The notes below the pieces were generated by a model. That model saw nothing but the letters and a program-made list of their open reading frames with translations. It was not told the DNA's origin and made no database searches. Positions 26,001-38,000 of a DNA stretch of 64,000 nt are shown in pieces; position 1 is the stretch's first letter; every line of letters begins with the position of its first letter. The stretch comes from Ischnura elegans (lineage: Eukaryota; Arthropoda; Insecta; Odonata; Coenagrionidae), in contig NC_060247.1 of NCBI RefSeq assembly GCF_921293095.1, positions 110,379,111 to 110,443,110 of the forward strand, given 5' to 3'. The position numbers were made by a program, and so were the translations under genes.

Positions 26001-29000
26001 TCGCTGACGGACAAATTGATCCGAGTTTCACGATGGAAAATGGTGTAATTAGTGGTACTAAGCGAAATTTATATATGAGGGGGTGAGAATCCAAGGGATA
26101 CAAGTAATGATTTTCCTAAACAGAGCAAAGTACAGAAATTGATAAACACACAAAAATACTAAATATACAAAAACTTGGTTGCCAAGGGAAGGGAATCGCC
26201 ATTTCTCTAAATTACAAAGAAAGTAGGTACTGAAAAATATTGTAATAACTGTATCGCATTGCACTCATATTTTTGAAAACCGATTAAAATGCGAGCGAAG
26301 TGGAAACGGATATCACCCTTGTATGGTATTGTACCTCCTCTTTGCAGTACCCTTGCTTCCAATCTTTGATGTTTTGCCCCCTTGTGCATTTTCTTCTCCA
26401 TCTTGAGCGCTTTCCTTCATCTCTTCCCTTCCAAGATCACACTGAAAAATTCATAATTTTTACCCTCTTATAATGTGTTCAAGTTGTTAGAATTTTCTCT
26501 TTTCTTCCTAAGAAAGCGATCAAGGCCTGCTCTACGCACAGCCTAAGTGTTTGAAACAATGTTGATACATAAAATTTTGAGATGCCATATTAAGTTGTTT
26601 TCAGTCTTTTCATTATTGTTTTCTTCATCGTCCAAGTTTTCCACTCCATACAATAAAACGTTCTTTCGCATACTCGAATATTTTATATTTTTTCTTTGAA
26701 AATCAAAAATTAATTACACATGAATTGCTTGAATTTCCTTCTCTAATAAATGCATAATTTAAAATTCTAAATTTGATATCATCTTTACCTTCCAGCAATT
26801 TATATTACTAGGCTAGTTCTCTTTATACAGACAGCCTTTCATAATGACGTGTAAACGTTGAAACCGAATTGAGTGAATGAAATAGTGTGGAAAATATCCA
26901 CAGCTTGTTTTGTCGTATTACAATGAATTTCCACAAAGCGAACTCGTCAACAATCGATGTGAAATTGGCGATTTCTGCGATTTGGTGCAGATACTAATTT
27001 ATCCACATTCTGAAGAAATACTTTCAAACAATTTCTTGAGTGAAGTTTTTCGCGCTTAAATTAATGTCCGCAGCTCTAAAATGTTTCCTGTTAAGTACTT
27101 CATATGCAAAGATAAGCGATATCTTTTAAAGTTATAATAATTTACTTTACTCATCTGAATTTATTTGTCTGCAAATAAGAGCATACTACTGGGAATGCTG
27201 TTGCCTTAATTTATATTAATTGGAATATTTTCACCATCTCAGATGATTCGAAAATGCCGGTACTATTGAACTGCGGCTAAATTTATTTATAAAAAATATT
27301 GTTCAGACTTATAACTGAAAAGCACTCTGATACATATGCATGCTGCTTTCTTAAGGACTTTCGCTGGTCAGTCATTTTGTATTTGCATCTGTTTTCGTTC
27401 CCTTTTACTATGACTTCTTCAAGGGGATATTTAAATTAAATTCTAATGCAATAAATTCAAGAACAATGGGATGGATCTGAATTTTTAATAAGTCGTAAAT
27501 ACGCATAAAAGGCCGTTAAAAGTTTTCGCTATAAAATAAATGAAAAAAATACGACATGTTGACCAATTTTAATATATGAATACTGTCAATTTGACTTTTG
27601 GAGAGAAGTTTTAATTTCACATGCATTATCAAATTTAGAAGACGTATTGCGAACAAACAGTCAAATAAGTTATATTGATAAATTGTTACAATTATGAAAT
27701 TTAAGTAAGAAGAAAAAATTTTCAGAATCTTTCAGAGACTGTAGAACGATGCATCTACGATGGATTCTCACCGGACGAGGGGTCGGACACAACAACGTAC
27801 ACATCTACTCCACGTCTCCTATGCAAACACGTGTGCAGGTGAGCATTGATACTTTATTACTTACATCTACATGCATCTACAAATTACCCTGCGAGCCACC
27901 TCTAGGGTGTTTGGCAGGGGGTGATCAATCACCAGCATGCAGCATGCATTTGGACTCCCACATGCACACCACACCGTCCAAGAAACGTCCCGTATAATAA
28001 CAAACTATACTACTATATGCTGTTAGAAATAGAATAAAGAATAGAAATTCAGAAACATGCAGTAAGTTTTACATAGGTTACAGGAGCATTGCTGAAGTGA
28101 GATTAATTGTTCTACTGCATGAAATGTATAAGTTAATGCCCGATAGATTAATCTGCCCTCACTTTCGACTTCACTTTCAGGAAGGAATAAAACTTAGTCA
28201 GTTTCACCATAATTTATTCACTTTCGACCGGTTTCAGTACAGTTTATCATTTTCTGGCGAAGTTTAAAAGAATTCACAGACGTTAAATAGGAGCATGCAA
28301 AAGGAAAAAAGAGAAAAGGGTTATGAGAGGGGGGCGGAGAGGGAGAAGAAGCGGTGGGGGAGGAGAACGAGGAGTGGGGAATGATGCAGAATGCTGGGTT
28401 GCAGGTTCGTGAATCATGGGAGGGAGGCAAGGAAGGCCTGGATGTCGCTGCATCCGAGTACACGCACCGCGGCAAGGAGTAAACAGCTGTAGGGCTAATC
28501 GGTAAAGTGATGATGGGGTTGGGAATAATAAGTGTTGGAGGGGGAATTCCACGAGTACAAATGGTCGGTGACTATAATAATATATGTATGAAATATGGGA
28601 ATGGAATATGGGAAAATGTCCCTTACTCAACGATATCCTATTTGAAAGGTTTTCCCCCTTCTAAAAGTATCTCTAAACTACACTGAAGGACGTAAAAACC
28701 CTAACCTCCCACTCAACCCCACACCTACTGATAACCCACATCCACCCTAATCCTTATTAATGACCCTTGCACTGTCCTCGCAGTGGTTTTCCCATCCCTC
28801 ACCATAACCGCCACCCATTACCACCCCCCCTCCTAATACCCACTTCCCCCTCCAACCTTCTCAAGTCCCTTCCTGGAATAATTTACCCGACTTTTGACAA
28901 AATTTTGTACTCGTAAATGACCGCTCAAGGTCGAAACATGTCGTACCGTAAAAATAAATTAGTGGAAGAAAACGAAGTCGTTTTTTCATTTGTGAACTTC

Positions 29001-32000
29001 AACTTCCGATAACCGTAACTGAGACCAGCGTTGAATCAGTGTGGTGTTTAATTAAATGTCCAAAATTCAAAACTATTTTATTATGTTCGTATTACAGACC
29101 ACCTAACTCAGATATAACGTCAATGTTGGATTTTCAAAATCAAATAAACAGCGTAGCATCCAAGTATCCTGAAAGAAACTTGATTGTGGGTGGAGATTTC
29201 AACGTACCTTCTATAGATTGGGAGACTTATAGCTTCATTCCTGGTGGGAGGGATAAAGTGATCTGCGAGGCTTTATTACACACTTTCACATCTAATTCAT
29301 TGTTTCAAATAGCATCCGCACCAAACAGAGGAGAAAATATTCTTGATTTATTAGCGACAAATATACCACATCAGGTAATAAACGTTGGCACTGTCGAAGG
29401 AATAAGTGACCATAGGGTAGTAACTGCAAAGTTTTCTCTAAATACCGCTGTAAACTTTAAAAAAGAGCGTAAAGTTTTCATTTTTAAAAGAGCTAATTTT
29501 GATGGGTTTAAGAGTCATATGAAAAATGCTTTCCCCGAGTTTCAAGAATCAGTATTAAAGTTAAATGTAGAGAATACTTGGAAAGCTTTTCTTTCGCTCG
29601 TAACTTCGGGAATAAATAGCTACATCCCTAGTAAAATAGTAAAAGAAGGCAGCGAACCGAGATGGTACGACGCGGAAGTGAGAAAATCATTGAGGCGACA
29701 GAGAGCGTGTCATGCTAAAATGAAAAAAGTCAGCACGGATTTATACGCTAATGAACGCGAGCTAATAATCAAAAAATATAGGATGACTAAAGCCGCCACG
29801 AAGGAAGCGTTAAGGAATGCGTTCACGAATTTTAAAAGAAAAACACTAGTAGAGCAGTTACAGGATAACCCAAAAGCATTTTGGTCATATGTTAGGGAAG
29901 TTCAAGGTAAACGATCTACCGTATGTTCGCTGAGAAACGACAATGGAGATGTGTTGACAAGCAGTTACGATAAAGCCAATTTATTAAATTCCTACTTTAA
30001 GAGCGTGTTCACGGAGCCTTCCGAAAACTCACGCGAGACCGATGACAATCCTTGTATAGATAAGATGTCAGCTATTGACATTAGTACGCTCGGAATAGAA
30101 AATATATTGAAATCGCTTAGTCCAAATAAATCACCTGGTCCAGACGAAATCCCTTCTCGCGTATATAAAGAACTAGCCTCAGAACTTGCCCCCTACTTGC
30201 AGTTAATATTCAGTAAATCCATCAAGCAACACGAAGTACCTAATGACTGGAAAATCGCTAATGTAACGCCTATATTTAAAAGTGGAGACAAGGAACAGCC
30301 ATCTAATTACAGGCCGATATCTTTAACGTCCATCTCTTGCAAAGTCCTTGAACACATCGTAGTCAGCTCGGTAATGAAACACCTAGACGCGCAAAACTTA
30401 TTAATGGGAAATCAACATGGATTCAGGAAAAGCAGATCGTGCGAAACTCAGTTAGCGCTTTTCGCCCACGATATTTTAGTCTCCGGGGAAGACAACATTC
30501 CAGTAGACGCGATTTTTCTTGATTTCAAAAAGGCATTTGATAAAGTACCCCACGGAAAGTTAATAATAAAACTGAAATCTTACGGTCTAGACGAAGATGT
30601 CATTTCCTGGATTAGAGAATTTTTGAGCGACCGCGTCCAAAGAGTAGTATTAGACGGTGCAGTCTCCAATGAGGTTAGAGTGACTTCTGGCGTTCCTCAG
30701 GGTAGTGTCATTGGCCCACTCCTATTCCTTCTTTATATAAACGACATTGGCGAAGTAGTGCAGAGTAAGTTACGATTATTTGCAGACGACGCTGTAGTTT
30801 ACAGAGAAATCCGTTCCAGCAAAGATATAGATGAACTAACGAATGACCTTGCTGCTATCCAAGCTTGGTGCGATGCTTGGCAGTTAGAATTAAATTTGGA
30901 AAAATGCGTCGTAATGAATTTCTGGAAGAAGGATAACTCCCTACAGCGTAACTATGTCATTCGGGGCACGCAGTTAAAGGCAGTTGAATCTGTGAAATAT
31001 CTAGGGGTTAGACTCAATAATGATCTATCGTGGAATAAACATATTCGAGAAATAACCGGTCAAGCTAATCGTAAAATGGGTTTTGTTAAAAGAATATTAG
31101 GAAAGTGCGACGACAAAGTGAGAGAAATTAGCTACTTTTCCCTCGTTAGACCACATTTGGAATACGCTGCCAGTGTTTGGGACCTTCATGAAAAAGGCTT
31201 AATAACAGAGTTAGAACGCGTGCAAAGAAGAGCTGCCAGGTATGTGAAAGGTCGTTACGATAGTCTTGTTAGTGTAACTGACCTCTTAGATAAACTCGGA
31301 TGGGAATCTCAGTCGGACCGTAGATTGAAAAATAGACTAAACCTTTTAGATAAATTCAAGAGCAGTGTCTTTTCTGACGAAATTAACCATATCTTGCGGA
31401 CGCCAACGTACTACGGAAGATCAGATCATATAAATAAAATAAGAGAGATACATTGCAGAACAGACAGATTCCGAATGTCATTTTTTCCACGATCAATAAG
31501 AGATTATAACGGCAGCAATAGAACGCGTAAACAGATTGCATGAAACACTTGTAGTGTAGCCTACTAACCTATGTAAAACTTACTGCATGTTTCTGAATTC
31601 CTATTCTATATTCTATTTCTAACAGCATATAGTAGTATAGTTTGTTATTATACGGGACGTTTCTTGGACGGTGTGGTGTGCATGTGGGAGTCCAAATGCA
31701 TGCTGCATGCTGGTGATTGATCACCCCCTGCCAAACACCCTAGAGGTGGCTCGCAGGGTAATTTGTAGATGTAGATGTAGATGTTCCACAAAGTTGAGCC
31801 TGACACCATTGAACGGTCGGTGACTAAGTTGATGTCGGGGTTGGTTCGGCCTTGAAGAATTTCGAGTTTTTTTAAGGCATCCAATTTGGGTTCGTTCCTT
31901 TTTTGTGAAGAATTATTTCGGTTTTAAGCGACTTGTGTGGCCACACACAAGGAGATGTTTAGCAAAGTGGGAGATATCGTTGCTGTCTTAGTAACATGAG

Positions 32001-35000
32001 CTGTGCTCCTTCGTTAGAATAATTTTAACTCGACTTGGTCTTTATTAAACGAGGCCCACGTGAGGACACAATCCGGCCTCCTCTTTCCCTGGGCCTTGGC
32101 ACTGTTGCTTGGTAAAATAATTTCATTTCAGTGACTCGGATCAGATTTATATATGAAAATGTTTTACATATGAGATTCTCAAAACATCCATTGAACGTAT
32201 GACGCTTTCTTCCTCTGACGGTTAACTTCCGTGGATATCAGATTGAGCTGGTCAAGTCATGGTTGAGCCCACTGTCGGTAATATCGGTCAGAAAGCAAGG
32301 ATTCAGGATATATTTGTGTATAAAAAAAGGATAGTGGGCATATGTAATTAAAACCAGGTAAAGTACGTAACAAACATAGTAAATAACAAGTTAAAGAACA
32401 TTGAGAGTTGGTGGATTATCCAATATTAGCTACAATGAAAAATTTTATAAAGCCATTTAAAATAATTACAGTAAAATCAGTTAAATGTGTGCGTAAAATT
32501 TAAAACTGAATGAATTAATAAAAAATTGAATAAAAAATTTAAAAAATTTTAAACGAAAAGAGTTAAAATCAAATAAGGCAAAACAATAATAAATACTGAA
32601 ACTCTTTAACGGTGTGTATGATCGAAAACTTTTAAAACAACACAGCTAATAAATAATTAATCGCCGGAATGTATTAAATAAATAGAGAAACAATAAAAGA
32701 ATAAAATTCTACGGTACCGGCATTGTGTTGTACCTTTTTTAAAAATATGATTGCAACTTTTGTTCAGACATGCTTTGTGTTAACTCATGCGGTAGGGAAT
32801 TAAACGTTCGGGAAATTGATATCATAAAAGATCCTGACATACAGGAAGTGTGATGATTAGGCATTAATATCAACCTATTCCTCGTTTTTCGCATCGTTAC
32901 GCTGCCCTATCGGAGAGAAAATGATATACGAGGGTAATCCGCGTAAGAAAGTATCCGCCATTTAAAAATTAAAATTAAACCGGAGAAATTAGAAAAATTT
33001 TAGTATCTTAAAATCAAAACTTTTCTTTATTTTTCCGGGTGGTCGAAAAATCGATTGCTATGCTTCATGAAAATCTGTCGTCAGTGAATGGAGCCAACCT
33101 GTCACTGCGTTCTGAAGATCTGCGTTATTGTTGAACCCCCGAAATCGTTGATGTTGTCGTGAGTCGTGAATGTTTGTTCATCCATTTTTGAATAATCGTG
33201 CCCAATGACAGACTACACCTTCACTCATACTGTTTGGGCCGTAAACCCCACTCAATTCACGATGAATTTCGGTCGCTGATTGATATTTTCCCAAAAAAAA
33301 TCGTTTAACACCACGCAATTCACAATTCATTCTATATATTCTGACATAATTAATTGACTGTATAAATCACATTGGAGATAATCTTTTCTTTTGATGCGTA
33401 AAGTTTTTACCAGATCGAGATATATATTTGAAATATTTTAAACTTTCCTCATCTAGAAAACGGAATACACTAACGCTATATGTGAATAAAAGACCATTTA
33501 GAAAAAGGATTTAAGTTCGTTCACCTTTTTTTTGCTACCAAAACTTTATATTTATATATATGTTCGTAACGATTTGTGGTAAAACTTATGTTTTTGTGTT
33601 ATTGGTACAGAGTATTTTATGGTGTTATTGTCCAATCATTATTTTTTTCTTGTTATGCCATGCTATGATGCCATCATTGCAGAATACCCCCTGCATTGCA
33701 GAATACCCCCTGCCAAACACCCTAGAGGTGGCTCGCATGGTATTATGTAGATGATGTAGATGAATATTTTTTTTATTGCTTATTTGGTGTATTTTGCTTA
33801 TATTCTGTAGTTATCTTTTTACGTATTTGTTCATTCATTCGACACTTGCAGTTAGGAATTTTATTCGGGTGGCATATAAAACCAGGGGGGAAATTTTTAA
33901 AAAACAGGATACTAAGTAGAGGGTTTTAAACTAATTTTAACAATTTTTATAATAAAAACACATTTTTCATAGAAATATTTTGTAAACTCATGATTTTTTT
34001 AATATTTTGTTTTCTTTTATGAAGAAAAGCAATTGTTTGTCATATTTAGTGGGGGGGGATCCGGATCCCCCCGAATCCCTCCCCACAGGCTAGGGCGCTG
34101 ATCACATGATATGCTCAAATTCAACCTGTCTCCTTCAGTATCTTGATTTCATGAAATTATAGTATTATATTGCGCAAACAATGCTTATACCATATTTGAA
34201 TCTTTCTTCCAGGAGACGAGAGCAGATAAAAGAGTGCGTGATGCAAGGAGTCGAAACTGTGAAGGAAGTCTCAAATAAAGCAAAGACTATGCTTCCATCC
34301 AGCGTGCATGTGGCTGAGGCAATCGCAAATTATTTCTGTGACAACGAAGAGGATATTTGTCTTGGTAATTTGTAGTACCCACTTTATTGGATCACTGAAA
34401 AGATAACTTGCAATTTGAAGAGAAATTTCATCAACACGCCATTACATTTTGAGCGCATATTTTCATATATGGGATAAAAAGGCGCTATTCTATTTGGTTT
34501 GTCTCTTTATGTATCTAACTTTTCTCACTTTCACGTCAATTTACAGAGTACCACGCAACGTAACATGATTTCAATGGCAGTTTTAGGTTCGGCATGGAAT
34601 GCCTTTTCCAAAAACATTGTTGATGACCAGATCTGTAATCCACGAACTTAGTATGAGGCTTTTTTTGAATAGCCATGATGAATTCTTTTTGTGATTTTCA
34701 GCGAATTTCGAGGAATGACTTCATTAATTTTGATTGTGATGCTAGATATAAATTTGCAACAGAATTCTCAAGTTTTGATCTCGTCTCAAGGTCATCTAAT
34801 GTCGCTCAAGGACACTCATGGTAACCCAAAGTCATTCAAGGTCTCCCAAGGTCAAATTATATATTTTTACCAAAAAACGCGAAATAACTTCATTGAAACA
34901 CATCTCTAAAAGAGAAAATACGGTTTATGTCACTCACAACACTGGCTGCTGATCTATTTTTTTTGTAACCATTCATCAACTTTTCAGGCCTATCCGACGC

Positions 35001-38000
35001 AGAGATAATTTGTTCGACCTATATTTGGGGATATTGCAGTTCACAATTAGACTTCGTGGATAACGAGTACATGAGAGACATTGTGTTCTGCGGTTCGAAA
35101 GATCCTCTCCTTAATCTGTATACGATGGAATACGTGTGTAGGTAAGTATAAACTTATAACATTGAAATATAGCATTAAATGGACAGTGCTGACAGACCGA
35201 CTCACGCTTTGGAAATCTTTAGTGTGATCGAATCGTGACAAGAATCATCCCGACGAACGATACAACCTTTTTGGGTATTTCCGACCGAATCAGTCGTCCG
35301 TGAGACCGAAGTCGGTCGTGACTGGCCTAGGTGATGGCCGATTTCGGTCTTGATTGACATAAGTAGTGATCGGCGATCGACTATTTGCGATTGACTTATT
35401 TAAGTGAATGGTAAACGCTGATCGATATCACTGAACGACTGGCTCTGGTAACTCCGGTAAAAATCGGCTTAAAACAAAAACGTTAAAAGCATGATCTTAT
35501 GTCAGTGCATGTGTGCTATAATGCAGTTAAAGGTCAAATTTTAATATTTTCCAGCATCTGTAGCTATAGTTAAATCAAGTAACGATAGGAACGAACGATA
35601 CAGACTTTTTTTTGGGTATTTCCGACCGAATCACTCGTTCGCGAGTGAGACTTTGGCGGGATGGTGCCGCATGGGTAACAAAGGTTTCGGGTTGACCTTC
35701 GCGTTGATTCATTTTCATGACGACAGTTTCGCCGGTGTTGCAGCTGGCGTCTTCAGGTTCGCGGTTTTTGATGCAGATTAGATATTAATTCTTAGCTTTA
35801 TATAGTCATTTAGCCTCTATAATGTGCATTTATAGCCTGAATCACATGATTAATGTTTCAATCCATTCAGAGGCACAGCCCCTGCGATCGCTTCAATGAT
35901 GGTGGAAAAAAATGACCTCCATTCGCGATGATTTTCCGCGACTGCTCGGGCAATGGAAATCCCATCCCTTATCCCATCCTTCGACACGTCCCTTTTCCCG
36001 TCGCTGAAACGATCGCTGACACGGTAGCTAAAAGCAATTGTAACGCCACCTTTCCCTTTCAATTTAATGACAGTTTTAAATACGGAAAATGATGGAATAA
36101 ATTATGATAAATGGGGCGGAGGGAATGGCTCAGAAAATTATGGATCGAACGATCACTTTTTTGGTCCCTGCAACTCTATCGCTGGAGATATCATTCGGAG
36201 GGGCGGAAAAAATGAACGTGTAGTTTAGCCCTTAAGTAGCGTCCATTATTATGTGAGGTGTTTTTTGCGCTTTTTGCGTAGCCCCAATCTTCCCTCTCTC
36301 CAGTGAGTTATCGTGAGATTTGGCCCTATCCCCTTCCCCGCGGCGGCGCCCCTTTCCTTTTTCCTTCCTCTCCAACCCCTCCCCGGGTGATTGGGCCTAT
36401 AAGATACTGGCTTAGTTCCCGGCCCCGGTGCGTTGTATCCTTCAAAGGGTTCGCCCAGAACCCTCGTACTCTCTTTCCCCTCCCCCCATCCAACGAAATG
36501 ATGGATGGATTTTTCTCTTCTCTTTAGCAGGAAAATTCGCCAAAATCGTCGGCACATTAATGGCTGATGCCGGGTTTCGCTATTGGGCCCTTTCGCTATT
36601 TCGCTAATGGGCCCTTTCCGCTTCTATAGCGGCGAGGGTGTAGCCCGTCCCATCCCTTCCAGCCCTATCCCTATCCCAGAGGAGTCGACGGGCTCCTATC
36701 GCGGCGGCGCCTTTTTCCTTGTTCCTTCCCATCCAAACCCCTCGCCACGCCACGCCAAAATTTCCTTTGGTGGTGATCACCACTCCCAGCTAATTTGGCT
36801 GTCTATGGTGAGTTTCTTAAATCGTCATTTCAGGTAAAATTACTCAAGGTAGTCACAGTGTGGCAATTGGTAAAAAATTATGGGGAAGGGAAATGGTTGG
36901 GTTTGAGGGCAGTTTTTGGGGACTTGTGCGTTTCAACAGGTATAGGAGTATAATCCCAAAGATGAATGGGTAGACTATTTTCCGGCGATGCCAGTGATTT
37001 CTCAAAAGTTACTAAGTTTGATGTGAGGTCTGTTAATATTGGGGTAATTTTTAAATCCTTCCGGATATCCTTATTGCGCAGGAACCAGGGAGCCCCTGCA
37101 ATCTTCCTTACAATCTTATTTTCCGTTGTTTGCACTTTCTTGAGGTGGGTTTTTGCCGCCATGAGCCATGCTGGCGAAGCGTACGTAAGTAATGGCTTTA
37201 TCATGGAGTTGTAGATAAACAGTTTAGTCTTCAGTGAAAGTTTCGAGTTTCGATGGAGCAGGGGTCCAAGTGAAGCTGCGGCTGCCATTGCTTTACCGGT
37301 AGTGAAGGTGATATGCTGCTTCCATCGCATTCTTTGGTCAAGAATTACGCCAAGAAATGTAGCTTTTTCAGCTCGAGGAATTTCTGTATTGCCGTAGAAT
37401 AATGGTTCGCCAATTCCTGCTTTCAGGCGGCGAGAGAATGTGACGTGGACAAAATTTGCGTGGGTTTGCTTCCCCCCATATTGCCCATTCTTCGTATTCA
37501 TCAACCTGCCGTTGGAAGAGTTCTGCCGTCGATCTAGGGTTTGAACCCGGGGCAATAAAAGTGGTGTCATCAGCGTACAGGAAAGATGAAGTGCCGGGAA
37601 TGGTGGGAAGATCATTTATAAAGATGTTGAAAAGGGTGCGGGAGAGAATGGCTCCTTGAGGAACGCCAGAGGAGATGGCTGCGGTATCGGAAAACGAGGA
37701 GTTGACTTGAACATAAAAGGTGCGGGCAAAGGTGAAAGGTTGGATTAATTTCTGAAGGTAGATAGGGATAGGGAGGAAAGAGAGTTTCAGTACGAGGCCC
37801 GAGGTCCAAACCCCGTCAAATGCTGCCTCCAAGTCAAGGAATACGGCTTGCGTGATCCATCGATGCTTGAAGCCGCCGATGATGGATTCCGTCAGGCGAA
37901 GAATCTGGTGCGTGGTGGAAGTATGGTGTCGAAAACTAGTATGCTCTAGACTGATGCAATTATGTAGGGAAAGGTGATGTAGGAGTCTGGAGTGGATTAC

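Larger units (their letters stand above)
28574..31814 (+). mobile_element. Composite 3.2 kb insertion with 11 bp target-site duplication
   Basis: The insertion is flanked by GGTCGGTGACT at 28563-28573 and 31815-31825. Gene C has a single uninterrupted site. Inside, 28574 to about 29010 is a C-rich segment with a hammerhead-like core, followed by a CR1/L2-like LINE to the hexamer tail at 31783 and a further 31 bp. One reading is a LINE nested in, or carrying along, a Penelope-like piece. Confidence 0.8.
31826..34212 (+). other. Gene B intron 3, right part
   Basis: Contains the continuation of the Penelope-like segment (to about 32080), A-rich sequence, a mariner relic, a LINE tail scrap and one arm of an inverted repeat pair. 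The remainder matches gene C intron 3. Confidence 0.6.

Noticed and set aside
25838-26086. 82-codon frame in gene B intron 2, also open in gene C (53352-53612)
   Set aside because: The whole intron is similar between copies, so the shared frame is not independent evidence. A flanking AG/GT pair gives an exon with an immediate stop in the frame set by exon 2.
28218-28630. Proline- and serine-rich frames on the minus strand
   Set aside because: They follow from a G/A-rich strand in a transposon-derived segment. The two overlapping frames have no recognisable domain and are disrupted differently in gene C.
36249-36837. Overlapping frames on both strands in the G+C-rich block of intron 5
   Set aside because: Explained by base composition. 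They are interrupted at different points in the gene C copy.
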